The position numbers and the translations under genes were made by a program. A model generated the notes under the pieces. It had not been told where the DNA came from. It made no database searches and was given only the letters and a program-made list of their open reading frames with translations. Below, one piece after another: positions 10,135 through 18,199 of a stretch of DNA of 64,000 nucleotides; the stretch's first letter is position 1, and every line of letters starts with the position of its first letter. Origin of the DNA: Streptomyces sp. FIT100 (GTDB taxonomy: Bacteria > Actinomycetota > Actinomycetes > Streptomycetales > Streptomycetaceae). The stretch spans positions 2,406,001 to 2,470,000 of the forward strand of contig NZ_CP075715.1 of assembly GCF_024584805.1 (NCBI RefSeq), read 5' to 3'.

Positions 10135-10941
10135 ATGCAGGTGGGGAAGCGGATGCGGGCGGGCATACGGCGAGCGGGCGTACAGCTACGCGCACGGGCC
10201 CGCCGGCTCACACCGCCACCGCGGATCCGGTGGACCCGGCAGATCCGGCAGATCCGGCGACCCCGGCTGACCACGGTCCTGCCGCGGACCCGGCGCGGGC
10301 AGCGGCGGGCCGTGCAGGCGCTCATGCTCGGCACCGTGCTCGCCCTGGCCCCGGCGACCTGGATGCACGCCGCCGCCGACAGCCGCGTCCGGACCGTCGC
10401 CGACGTGCCCGCACGCGATGTCGCCGTCGTCTTCGGCGCCGGACTGTGGGAGGGCAGGCCGACCCCGTACCTCGCGCACCGGCTCGACGCGGCCGCCGAG
10501 CTGTACCGGACCGGGAAGGTCAGGGTCGTCCTCGTCACCGGCGACAACAGCCGCGCGGAGTACGACGAGCCGGACGCCATGCGCACGTACCTCACCGCCC
10601 GCGGGGTGCCGGACGGGCGGATCGTCAGCGACTACGCCGGCTTCGACACCTGGGACTCGTGCGTACGCGCCAAGAAGATCTTCGGGGTCGACGAGGCGGT
10701 ACTGGTGACGCAGGGATTCCACATCAAGCGGGCGATCGCCCTGTGCGACGCGGCGGGGGTGGAGGCGTACGGCGTCGGCGTCGCCGAGCCGCACGACGCA
10801 ACGTGGTACTACGGCGGGACGCGGGAGATGTTCGCCGCGGGGAAGGCGGCGCTGGACGCCGCGTTCAAGCCGGATCCGCGGTTCCTGGGCCGGCAGGAGC
10901 CGGGGGTGACGGAGGCCCTGGCCTCGGCCGGCGCGCCGTAA
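10135..10941 (+). CDS. SanA/YdcF-like DUF218 membrane protein
   Basis: A 268-residue protein with a basic N-terminus, one membrane anchor (about residues 65-80, ALMLGTVLALAPATWMHAA) and an exported-side DUF218 domain. That domain shows DVAVVFGAGLW, RLDAAAELYRTGKVRVVLVTGDNS and VTQGFHIKRAIALC. SanA (vancomycin sensitivity) and YdcF-type proteins belong to this family and act at the cell envelope; the reaction is not well defined. AGGGGG lies 8 bases before the chosen ATG. An earlier in-frame GTG at 10072 lacks a ribosome site. Confidence 0.82.
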   Translation: MQVGKRMRAGIRRAGVQLRARARRLTPPPRIRWTRQIRQIRRPRLTTVLPRTRRGQRRAVQALMLGTVLALAPATWMHAAADSRVRTVADVPARDVAVVFGAGLWEGRPTPYLAHRLDAAAELYRTGKVRVVLVTGDNSRAEYDEPDAMRTYLTARGVPDGRIVSDYAGFDTWDSCVRAKKIFGVDEAVLVTQGFHIKRAIALCDAAGVEAYGVGVAEPHDATWYYGGTREMFAAGKAALDAAFKPDPRFLGRQEPGVTEALASAGAP

Positions 10942-10978
10942 GCGCTCACAGCCGGCCGGGGCAGCGGCGGAGGTGCGC

Positions 10979-11016
10979 GTACCGGGGCCGTAATGGGGCG
11001 GGCCCACCGCCGTAAC
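10979..11016. promoter_or_regulatory. Candidate GlnR operator before the nitrate reductase
   Basis: Read on the minus strand: GTTAC-n6-GGGCC-n6-ATTAC-n6-GGTAC. This follows the GlnR layout of half-sites every 11 bp, with good a-sites and weak b-sites. It ends 24 bp before the start codon. The same arrangement stands before the nitrite reductase operon. GlnR control of nitrate and nitrite reductases is known in Streptomyces; this site is inferred. Confidence 0.5.
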
Positions 11017-11039
11017 AGGCGCCGCGCAGGCTGGGACGC

Positions 11040-13154
11040 ATGTCCCACGCACCCGCGGCCCCCGCGGCCTCCGCGCTCGTCCCCACCCACTGCCCCTACT
11101 GCTCCCTCCAGTGCGGCATGAACCTGCGCGGCTCCGGGAACCCGGCGACGGCCGTCGAGGTCGTCGAGCGCGCCGACTTCCCCGTCAACCGGGGCGCCCT
11201 GTGCGGCAAGGGACGTACGGCACCCGCCCTGCTCTCCTCCCGGGTACGGCTGACCGGGCCCCTGGTCCGCAGCCCCGCCACAGGCAGGCTCGAACCGGCC
11301 ACCTGGGAGGAGGCCCTGCGTGCGACGGCCGACGGACTGCGGCGGACCCGGGCGGTGCACGGGGCGGACGCGGTCGGGGTGTTCGGCGGCGGGGGCCTGA
11401 CCAACGAGAAGGCCTACGCGCTCGGGAAGTTCGCCCGCGTCGTCCTCGGTACCTCGCAGATCGACTACAACGGCCGCTTCTGCATGTCGTCGGCGGCGGC
11501 CGCGCACCAGCGGGCGTTCGGGCTCGACCGCGGACTGCCGTTCCCCCTGGAGGACATCCCGCGCACGGGGTGCGTGATCCTCGTCGGGTCGAACCTCGCC
11601 GAGACGATGCCGCCCGCCCTGCGCCATCTCACCGAGCTGAAGGAGAACGGCGGTTCGCTCGTCGTCGTCGACCCCCGCCGGACCAGGACCGCCGAGCAGG
11701 CCGACCTCCACCTCGCCCCGCGCCCCGGCACCGATCTGGCGCTCGCGCTCGGGCTGCTCCACCTGGTGGTGGCGCAGGGGCGCACGGACGAGGCGTTCAT
11801 CCGGGACCGCACGACCGGATGGGAGGAGGCCAGGGCGGCCGCCATGGCCCACTGGCCCGAGCTGGTCGAACGGATCACCGGTGTGCCGGTGCCCCAACTG
11901 CGGGCGGCGGCCGGGCTGTTCTGCGACGCCCCCGCCGCGATGGTGCTCACGGCACGCGGCCCCGAGCAGCAGTCCAAGGGCACGGACACCGTCGGCGCCT
12001 GGATCAACCTCGCCCTGGCGACGGGGAACGCGGGCCGGCCGCTGGCCGGATACGGCTGCCTGACCGGGCAGGGCAACGGGCAGGGCGGCCGTGAGCACGG
12101 CCAGAAGGCCGACCAGCTCCCCGGCTACCGCAAGATCGACGACCCGGCGGCCCGCGCCCATGTCGCCGGCGTCTGGGGCATCGCCCCCGAGACGCTGCCG
12201 GGCCCCGGGCGCAGCGCGTACGAACTCCTCGACGCGCTCGGCCGGGACGTGAAGGCGCTGCTGCTGATGGGGTCCAACCCGGTGGTCTCCGCACCGCGCG
12301 CCGCGCACGTGGAGGAGCGGCTGCGCTCGCTCGGCTTCCTCGCCGTCGCGGACGTGGTGCTGTCGGAGACGGCGGAGCTGGCGGACGTGGTGTTCCCGGT
12401 GACGCAGTGGGCGGAGGAGACGGGCACGACGACGAACCTGGAGGGGCGTGTGCTGCTGCGCCGGCGCGCGCTCAGCCCGCCCGAGGGGGTACGGAGCGAC
12501 CTGGAGGTCCTGCACGGGCTGGCCGCGCTGCTGGGGCACGGGAAGGGTTTCCCGGCCGACCCGGAGGAGGTCTTCGGCGAGCTGCGGCGGGCCTCGGCGG
12601 GCGGGGCCGCGGACTACTCGGGGATCAGCTACCGGCGGCTGGAGGAGGAGCAGGGCGTCTTCTGGCCGTGCCCGCAGGCGCCGGAACCGCATCCCGGGAC
12701 GCCGCGGCTCTTCCTGGAGCGGTTCGCCACGGCGGACGGGCGGGCGCGGTTCGTGCCCGTCTCGCACCGGGATGCCGCGGAGGAGACCGACGCGGAGTTC
12801 CCCGTCGTGCTGACGACCGGGCGGGTGGTGGCGCAGTACCAGTCCGGCGCGCAGACCCGCCGCGTCGCCGAGCTGAACGCCGCCGCGCCGGGGCCCTTCG
12901 TCGAGCTGCATCCGCGCCTCGCCGCACGGCTGGGCGTGGCGGACGGCGATCCGGTCGCCGTCGTGTCGCGACGGGGGCGGGCGGTGGCGCCGGCGCGGGT
13001 GACGGAGACGATCCGGCCGGACACCGTCTTCATGCCGTTCCACTGGCCGGGGGCGGGGCGGGCCAACACGCTGACCAACCCGGCGCTCGATCCGACCTCG
13101 CGCATGCCGGAGTTCAAGGTCTGCGCGGTCCGCCTCGAAGCGGCGCGGGGCTGA
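11040..13154 (+). CDS. nasA: Assimilatory nitrate reductase catalytic subunit
   Basis: A 704-residue molybdopterin oxidoreductase that reduces nitrate to nitrite in the cytoplasm. The N-terminal [4Fe-4S] ligands are C18-x2-C21-x3-C25 and C55. The Mo-bisMGD core follows (FGGGGLTNEKAYALGKFARV, YNGRFCMSSAAAA, LMGSNPVVSAPRA). The C-terminal molybdopterin dinucleotide-binding domain carries LTTGRVVAQYQSGAQTRR. No Tat signal is present, which fits an assimilatory enzyme. No electron-transfer domain is fused, so a separate reductase or ferredoxin is needed. Often called narB in Streptomyces. It works upstream of NirB/NirD, with a shared GlnR-like operator. Confidence 0.93.
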   Translation: MSHAPAAPAASALVPTHCPYCSLQCGMNLRGSGNPATAVEVVERADFPVNRGALCGKGRTAPALLSSRVRLTGPLVRSPATGRLEPATWEEALRATADGLRRTRAVHGADAVGVFGGGGLTNEKAYALGKFARVVLGTSQIDYNGRFCMSSAAAAHQRAFGLDRGLPFPLEDIPRTGCVILVGSNLAETMPPALRHLTELKENGGSLVVVDPRRTRTAEQADLHLAPRPGTDLALALGLLHLVVAQGRTDEAFIRDRTTGWEEARAAAMAHWPELVERITGVPVPQLRAAAGLFCDAPAAMVLTARGPEQQSKGTDTVGAWINLALATGNAGRPLAGYGCLTGQGNGQGGREHGQKADQLPGYRKIDDPAARAHVAGVWGIAPETLPGPGRSAYELLDALGRDVKALLLMGSNPVVSAPRAAHVEERLRSLGFLAVADVVLSETAELADVVFPVTQWAEETGTTTNLEGRVLLRRRALSPPEGVRSDLEVLHGLAALLGHGKGFPADPEEVFGELRRASAGGAADYSGISYRRLEEEQGVFWPCPQAPEPHPGTPRLFLERFATADGRARFVPVSHRDAAEETDAEFPVVLTTGRVVAQYQSGAQTRRVAELNAAAPGPFVELHPRLAARLGVADGDPVAVVSRRGRAVAPARVTETIRPDTVFMPFHWPGAGRANTLTNPALDPTSRMPEFKVCAVRLEAARG

Positions 13155-13415
13155 GCCCTGCGGCGGGCTGACCTCTACGGCGAGGCTGAAGTCTGCGGCG
13201 GGGCTGAGGTCTGTGGCGGGCCGACGTCTACGGCGGGGCTGAGCCCTGCGGCGGGCCGACATCCACGGCGAAGCTGAGCCCTGCGGCGCGCCGACATCCA
13301 CGGCGAAGCTGAGCCCTGCGGCGCGCCGACATCCACGGCGAAGCTGAGCCCTGCGGCGCGCCGACATCCACGGCGAAGCTGAGCCCTGCGGCGCGCCGAC
13401 CTCTGCGGCGCGCCG
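13145..13415. repeat. 35-bp tandem repeat array starting in the nasA stop codon
   Basis: About seven units of 35 bp. The best-kept copies are at 13261, 13296, 13331 and 13366, built of ATCCACGGCGAAGCTGAGCC plus CTGCGGCGCGCCGAC. Earlier copies are diverged. The phrase GCTGAGCCCTGCGGCG, which contains the nasA stop codon, is itself part of the unit. The array lies between convergent genes. 35 is not a multiple of 3. Confidence 0.9.
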
Positions 13416-13437
13416 GTGCCGGCGCCGCGGGCCGACG

Positions 13438-13854
13438 TCAGCCCGACGTGGTCGACCAGTCCCCGCCCGGGATCGGCGTCCCGCGGGCCCGCAGCTCCGC
13501 CGCGGTGTGCTCCGCCGCCAGGTACACCCACGCCACGACGGCGCCCCGCTCCGTGCGGACGGTGCGGACGACCCGTTCGTACAGGTTGCGGGGGTCGGCG
13601 GGGGCGACGTACTCCTCCAGGTGGTCGAGGACCGCGGTCAGCTCGCGGTAGTGGCCCGGCGCCGCCGTGACGAGCTCGCCGGTCACGGTGCCGTCGCCGT
13701 CGACGGCGTACGGGTAGCCGGGGCCCTCGTAGAGGAGCGCGCCCGGCAGCCGGGCGGGCTCCTCCGCGCACGTGCGGCCGCGCAGGAAGAGGTCGTGGTT
13801 GTGCTCGCCCGGCCGCAGGGTGCCGTACACGAAGAACGGGAGCTCCTGCCTCAC
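13438..13854 (-). CDS. Gamma-glutamylcyclotransferase family protein
   Basis: A 138-residue protein with the family signature near the N-terminus (FFVYGTLRPGEHN) and the acidic segment with the likely catalytic Glu (LDHLEEYV). The fold converts gamma-glutamyl amines or peptides to 5-oxoproline; the substrate here is unknown. Start: the GTG at 13854 forms a GTGA overlap with the stop of cutA, so the two are translationally coupled. A longer reading from 13890 would run 40 bp into cutA. Confidence 0.85.
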   Translation of the reverse strand: MRQELPFFVYGTLRPGEHNHDLFLRGRTCAEEPARLPGALLYEGPGYPYAVDGDGTVTGELVTAAPGHYRELTAVLDHLEEYVAPADPRNLYERVVRTVRTERGAVVAWVYLAAEHTAAELRARGTPIPGGDWSTTSG

Positions 13855-14180
13855 CTCGGCTCCGGCGCCGACGTCTGCGCCGCCACCCACTCCAGGTACG
13901 CCGCGCTCCCCCGCACCACCGGCACCGCGATGATCTCAGGGGTGTCGTAGTCGTGGTGGGCCCGCAGATGCGTTTCGAGCGCGTCGTAGCACGCCTCGGT
14001 CGTCTTGAGGAGGACCTGCCACTCCTCGCTCGTCTCGATGGCGTTCCGCCAGTGGTAGACCGAGGTGACGGGTGCCGAGATCTGGGCGCAGGCGGCGAGC
14101 CGCGCCTCGACCGCGCCGCGGGCCAGTTCCTCGGCCTTGGCGGCGCTGTCCGTGGTGGTGAGGACCGTCAGGACCGTCAC
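13851..14180 (-). CDS. cutA: Divalent-cation tolerance protein CutA
   Basis: A 109-residue CutA1 protein: small, trimeric, cytoplasmic, linked to divalent metal tolerance, with exact role unsettled. The hallmarks are VEARLAACAQIS, VYHWRNAIETSEEWQVLLKTT and DYDTPEIIAVPV. The GTG at 14180 sits about 5 bases after GGAGGAG and is preferred over a GTG two codons earlier that touches the ribosome site. It overlaps the cyclotransferase by 4 bp. Confidence 0.92.
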   Translation of the reverse strand: MTVLTVLTTTDSAAKAEELARGAVEARLAACAQISAPVTSVYHWRNAIETSEEWQVLLKTTEACYDALETHLRAHHDYDTPEIIAVPVVRGSAAYLEWVAAQTSAPEPR

Positions 14181-14222
14181 GAGCACTCCTCCTCCGGGGG
14201 GTTCGGGCCCCCAACGTATCCG

Positions 14223-14807
14223 TCAGCCCGCGTACGGGCGCAGGGCCCTGGCCTCCCGCAGCGCGGTGCCCCACCAGGCGAGCTGGTCGAGCATCGTCTT
14301 GGCGGCGGCGTCCGGGCCCGCGGGGTCCTTGAGCCGCCCTCCGGCGCCGAAGAGGCCGCGGGCGCCGGCGAAGGAGACGGTGTCGCGGACGGTGACGGCG
14401 TGGAGTTCGGCGAAGACCTGGCGGAGCTGTTCGACGGCGCGCAGCCCTCCGGAGATGCCGCCGTAGGAGACGAAGGCGACGGGCTTCGCCTGCCACTGGG
14501 TGTAGTGCCAGTCGATGAGGTTCTTGAGGACGGCGGGGAAGGAGTGGTTGTACTCGGGTGTGAGGACGACGAAGGCGTCGGCGGCGTCGAGACGGGGCGA
14601 GATGCGGTCGAGTTCGGCGCGGACGCGGTCGTCGGGGGCGTACGAGAGCGCCGTGGGCAGATCGGACTCGGCGAGGTCGACGACGTCGGCGGTGAAGTCC
14701 TCGCGGCCGGCGACCCGGCCGGCGAACCAGTCGGCGACGACGGGGGCGAAGCGGCCCTCGCGGTTGCTGCCGACGATGACGGTGAGCTTGAGCGGGGTGA
14801 GATCCAT
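14223..14807 (-). CDS. NAD(P)H-dependent FMN reductase
   Basis: A 194-residue flavodoxin-like reductase. The phosphate-binding loop is VGSNREGRFAP near the N-terminus, and LTPEYNHSFPAVLKNLIDW is the family's FMN/dimer motif. It uses NAD(P)H to reduce FMN or quinone-like redox-active compounds. It is divergent from a soxR-like gene across 54 bp holding a SoxR-type box. From memory, S. coelicolor SCO2478, a SoxR target near the nitrate reductase gene, is the same kind of protein. The short leader suggests a leaderless or near-leaderless mRNA. Confidence 0.9.
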   Translation of the reverse strand: MDLTPLKLTVIVGSNREGRFAPVVADWFAGRVAGREDFTADVVDLAESDLPTALSYAPDDRVRAELDRISPRLDAADAFVVLTPEYNHSFPAVLKNLIDWHYTQWQAKPVAFVSYGGISGGLRAVEQLRQVFAELHAVTVRDTVSFAGARGLFGAGGRLKDPAGPDAAAKTMLDQLAWWGTALREARALRPYAG

Positions 14808-14821
14808 GAGCCGAGGTTCGT

Positions 14822-14844
14822 ATGTGAACCAAGGTTGAGGTCAA
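14822..14844. promoter_or_regulatory. SoxR-type operator between flavin reductase and soxR
   Basis: The minus strand reads TTGACCTCAACC-TTGGTTCACAT, an imperfect dyad centred on CAACC/GGTT, with TTGACC as the -35 of the reductase promoter. MerR-family regulators bind such dyads between -35 and -10. The match to the SoxR box is from memory. Confidence 0.6.
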
Positions 14845-14861
14845 GCGGTACGCTGCCGTGC

Positions 14862-15317
14862 ATGAGCCACCTCGCCTGGGACGCCAAGGAAGCCACCGTC
14901 GGCGAGCTGGCGGAACGCAGCGGTGTCGCCCCTTCCGCACTGCGTTTCTACGAACGCGAGGGCCTGATCAGCAGCCGCCGCACCTCCGGCAACCAGCGCC
15001 GCTACAGCCGGGACACGCTGCGCCGCGTCGCCTTCATCCGCACGTCGCAGCGGCTCGGCATCCCACTGGCCACGATCCGGGAGGTACTGGGGCTGCTGCC
15101 GGACGACAGGACGCCGACACGGGAGGACTGGGCGCGGATCTCGGAGTGCTGGCGCGACGACCTGGACCGGCGGATCCGCACGCTCCAGCGGCTGCGGGAC
15201 AACCTCACGGACTGCATCGGCTGCGGCTGCCTCTCGCTGGACCGGTGCGTGCTGTCCAATCCGGGCGACGAACTGGCCTCGCACGGTCCGGGGCCGCGCC
15301 GGCTGATCGAGGACTGA
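14862..15317 (+). CDS. soxR: Redox-sensitive MerR-family regulator SoxR
   Basis: A 151-residue MerR-type activator. The winged HTH is at the N-terminus (TVGELAERSGVAPSALRFYEREG), then a dimerisation helix. The [2Fe-2S] ligands are C118-x2-C121-x-C123-x5-C129, exactly the SoxR spacing. In Streptomyces SoxR senses redox-active antibiotics rather than superoxide. A -10-like TACGCT lies 7 bp before the ATG and there is no Shine-Dalgarno, suggesting a leaderless transcript. It is divergent from its probable target. Confidence 0.92.
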   Translation: MSHLAWDAKEATVGELAERSGVAPSALRFYEREGLISSRRTSGNQRRYSRDTLRRVAFIRTSQRLGIPLATIREVLGLLPDDRTPTREDWARISECWRDDLDRRIRTLQRLRDNLTDCIGCGCLSLDRCVLSNPGDELASHGPGPRRLIED

Positions 15318-15402
15318 GAGCGACGAGGCCCGGGCCCGGGACAGCCACGAGAGCCACGGGAGGCCACGGTCGGCGCCGACGACCCGGACGCCGATGGCCA
15401 CG

Positions 15403-15695
15403 GGAGAATGTGGCGTCGTCCACCCGGAGGGCGGGCCCGGCGGGCGGGCCCGGCGGGCGGGCCCGGCGGCGTCTGGTGCGGGCGATCGCAAGGCGGAGGA
15501 GGGGGAGTCCATGCGGTGGGGGCACCTCCCGTGCCCGAAGGGCCACGGGGGACATCGGCGACCGACGACAACGCAGCGTGGGGGGCACCTCCCGTGCCCG
15601 AAGGGCCAGGGGGGCGGGGGCACCTCCCAGGCGCGAGCTCTGGGGGAGCGTGCCAGACACCGCCGGGCAGACGGGACCTTGAAGACACGACCTAG
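15403..15695 (+). mobile_element. Degenerate MITE-like element, copy 1
   Basis: This stretch aligns by eye with the reverse complement of 46269-46482. Shared blocks include GCGATCGCAAGGCGGAGGA, the phrase GACAACGCAGCGTGG and the core GGCACCTCCCGTGCCCGAAG. The core occurs twice here, near 15520 and 15584. The right end AGACACGACCTAG matches the terminal repeat of copy 2; the left terminal repeat is lost. It ends 9 bp before the aminotransferase start codon. No transposase is encoded. Confidence 0.75.
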
Positions 15696-15704
15696 GGTGG
15701 GCGC

Positions 15705-16469
15705 ATGAGCATCGCCCTCCCCTACATCGAGATCGACGGGTGCCCGGCAGCCGACGCGGCCCCGGCCGCCCTTGCCGTACTCCAGAGCGGGTACGGCCAC
15801 TTCACGGCGATGCAGGTGCGCGACGGACGGGTGCGTGGTCTCGCGCTGCACCTGGAGCGGCTGGCCGGCGCGACGCGGGAGCTCTTCGGCAGGGGCCTGG
15901 ACGGGGAGCGGGTGCGCACGCTCGTCCGGCACGCCCTCGCGTCGGCCGGGATGCGCGACGCGTCCGTGCGCGTCTACGTCTACGAGACGGCCGTCGCGGT
16001 GACGGTGCGCGGACCGCAGACGATGGCGGAGGCGCCGAGGAGCCTGATGTCGGTGCCGTACCAGCGGCCGGTCGCCCACATCAAGCACCTGGGCGGTTTC
16101 GCCCAGGGCTACTACGGCGGCGCCGCCGCCCGCGCGGGCTACGACGACGCGCTGCTGACCGGCCCCGGCGGGGTGGTCTCGGAGGGGCACATCACCAATG
16201 TGGCCTTCTGGGACGGCACTTCGGTGGTCTGGCCGGACGCGCCGGCCCTGCGCGGCATCACGATGGCGCTGCTGGAGCCGCGGCTGCTGCCGTCCGCGCG
16301 GCGCGTGGTGACGCTGGCGGACCTTCCCTCGTACCGCGCGGCCTTCCTCATGAACTCGCAGGGCTTCGCGCCGGTGCGGCGGATCGACTCGACCGCCTTC
16401 GCGGTGGAGGAGGAGCTGATGAAGCGGGTCCGGGAGGGGTACGACGCGGTGCCCCGGGACGAGATCTGA
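15705..16469 (+). CDS. Class IV PLP-dependent aminotransferase
   Basis: A 254-residue branched-chain aminotransferase/aminodeoxychorismate lyase-fold protein. The PLP lysine is in VAHIKHLGGF. The fold motifs DDALLTGPGGVVSEGHITNVAFW and ALRGITMALLE are intact. Family members act on branched-chain amino acids, D-amino acids or aminodeoxychorismate; sequence alone does not decide between them. The ATG at 15705 has only a weak upstream GGGTGGG. The leader is formed by the end of the MITE-like element. Confidence 0.88.
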   Translation: MSIALPYIEIDGCPAADAAPAALAVLQSGYGHFTAMQVRDGRVRGLALHLERLAGATRELFGRGLDGERVRTLVRHALASAGMRDASVRVYVYETAVAVTVRGPQTMAEAPRSLMSVPYQRPVAHIKHLGGFAQGYYGGAAARAGYDDALLTGPGGVVSEGHITNVAFWDGTSVVWPDAPALRGITMALLEPRLLPSARRVVTLADLPSYRAAFLMNSQGFAPVRRIDSTAFAVEEELMKRVREGYDAVPRDEI

Positions 16470-16703
16470 GAACGGCTCCCGGACCCGGCCGACCGCGCGG
16501 GACCCGGCCGTCACCCTTTCGGCGCGGCGGCCCGCACGACACGGCCGATGGAGCAGTCTCACCACCCTGACCTGCGGAAATGCTCCGCGGCAAGAGCGAC
16601 ACGCGGCCAATACGGGCGAATCTGATCGACCATCAGCAGGCGTGGCGGGCGCGTTGGCCGTTACCTCGGAGGTGAAGGACGCGATCGCCGCCCGGAGGAC
16701 GAT

Positions 16704-17264
16704 ATGCGCACCACTGCCCGCCCGCTGATAGGCCCCGCACTGGCGGCCGCCGTCTGCACCGGCATGGTCGCCGTCGTCACCCCGGCGGTCCACGCGGCGG
16801 AGTTCGAGCCGCTGGAGATCACACCCGCGGTCGCGGCCCCCGGCACGAAGGTGACCGTCACCACGGCCGCCTGCGGCAGGGACGGCCATGGCACCGGCGA
16901 TGCGCGGTCGCTCGGTGCGGGCGGTTTCACGGCCGCTCCCGGCACGGGCGCAGGCTCGCGCAAGGAGGTCGTGGCCGGCCGGTTCACCGTGCCGGAGGAC
17001 GCCGAACCGGGCAACTACGGCATCGGCGTGCTGTGCGACAACGGCAAGGAGGCCACCGGGGATCTGGTCGTCCAGTCCCTCGGGGGTCGCGGCAGAACCG
17101 GGCAGCTCGGCCAGCAGCCGAGCGGCCATGTGAAGACGGGCGTCGGCGGCAGCGTCGGGCCCGACACCACCCAGATCGCGGTGGGCGCGGCCGTTCTGGC
17201 CGCGACCGCTGCCGGCGGGACCTGGCTCCTGCGCCGTCGGGCGAGCGGCGCGCAGGGGAGTTGA
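16704..17264 (+). CDS. Secreted protein with C-terminal membrane anchor, sortase neighbour
   Basis: A 186-residue protein with an N-terminal signal peptide (about residues 1-32, cleavage after HAA), an Ig-like/adhesion-type beta region (PLEITPAVAAPGTKVTVTT...), a Gly-rich spacer and a C-terminal hydrophobic helix followed by LLRRRASG. The layout is that of a cell-wall sorting substrate, but no LPxTG or LAxTG motif stands before the helix. It may simply be membrane-anchored. CGGAGG precedes the ATG. It is followed by a sortase gene 172 bp downstream, a pairing often seen in Streptomyces. Confidence 0.75.
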   Translation: MRTTARPLIGPALAAAVCTGMVAVVTPAVHAAEFEPLEITPAVAAPGTKVTVTTAACGRDGHGTGDARSLGAGGFTAAPGTGAGSRKEVVAGRFTVPEDAEPGNYGIGVLCDNGKEATGDLVVQSLGGRGRTGQLGQQPSGHVKTGVGGSVGPDTTQIAVGAAVLAATAAGGTWLLRRRASGAQGS

Positions 17265-17436
17265 CGGAGAGCGGCGTCGGGACGGCCGGCGGGCGTGAGT
17301 CCCTGTGCGGGCCGGACCGTCCCTCGGCCACTCGGCCTCCACCGTCCTCGTACCGCCGTCCCCGCCCCCGTCATGCGTCCGGCTGACGGGGGCGGGGAGC
17401 CATGTCCAGAGGAGTTCCGAGCACGGAGGGCTTCTG

Positions 17437-18114
17437 ATGCAGGGCGAGGGCGCCGACCGGACCGTCGGGCGCAAGGGCGCTGACCGGACCGTCGGGCGCA
17501 AAGGCGTCGGCTGGCTGCTGGCCGGCGCCGTCTGCCTCGGCAGCTGGCTGGTCCAGAACGGCTCCCGCGACATCACCCCACCCGTGCCGTCCGCCGCGGA
17601 GGCGTTCGCCGCCGGCGGGCACACCGACGCCGCCGCGGACCCGCTGCCGCCGTCCGCGCCCGTCCGTGTCCGCGTCCCCCGGATCCGCGTGGACGCCCCG
17701 GTGACGGGTCTCGGTCTGGACGCCGACGGAAGTCTCGACGTACCGCCGGAGAAGTACCGCAACCTGGCCGGCTGGTACGAGGACGGCACCACGCCGGGTG
17801 CGCGCGGCACGGCGATCGTGGCCGGGCACGTCGACAACGGACGGGGCCCGGCGGTCTTCTACCACCTGGGGACGCTGAGGAAGGGCCACCGGGTCGAGGT
17901 GCTCCGCGAGGACGGCCGCACGGCGGTGTTCACGGTCGACGCGGTGGAGGTGTACGAGAAGGAGGACTTCCCGGACGGGAAGGTGTACGGAGCCGCGGAC
18001 CGGGCCGAGCTGCGGGTGATCACCTGCGGCGGCGGCTTCGACAGCCGGTCGGGCTACCGGGGGAACGTGGTGGTGTACGCGCACCTCATCGGCGTGCGCG
18101 AGGACGGCGGCTAG
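17437..18114 (+). CDS. Sortase, class F-like
   Basis: A 225-residue membrane-anchored transpeptidase. One N-terminal membrane segment spans about residues 24-42, with an outward catalytic domain. The triad is H131 (IVAGHVD), C197 (VITCGGGF) and R208 (YRGNVVVYA). The beta-barrel start VRVPRIRVDAPVTGLGLD is typical of actinobacterial class E/F enzymes. The N-terminus carries an exact 9-residue duplication (GADRTVGRK twice) from a 27-bp direct repeat. The ATG at 17437 follows GCACGGAGGG; an earlier GTG at 17305 is less likely. The upstream secreted protein may be its partner. Confidence 0.88.
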   Translation: MQGEGADRTVGRKGADRTVGRKGVGWLLAGAVCLGSWLVQNGSRDITPPVPSAAEAFAAGGHTDAAADPLPPSAPVRVRVPRIRVDAPVTGLGLDADGSLDVPPEKYRNLAGWYEDGTTPGARGTAIVAGHVDNGRGPAVFYHLGTLRKGHRVEVLREDGRTAVFTVDAVEVYEKEDFPDGKVYGAADRAELRVITCGGGFDSRSGYRGNVVVYAHLIGVREDGG

Positions 18115-18199
18115 CACCAGGGGGTGCCCTGGGCCAGGCCTCCCGGCCGACCAGCAGGGGCGCGGCCTCTGCGGACGTGAGGGCCGGACCGCTGGACAC

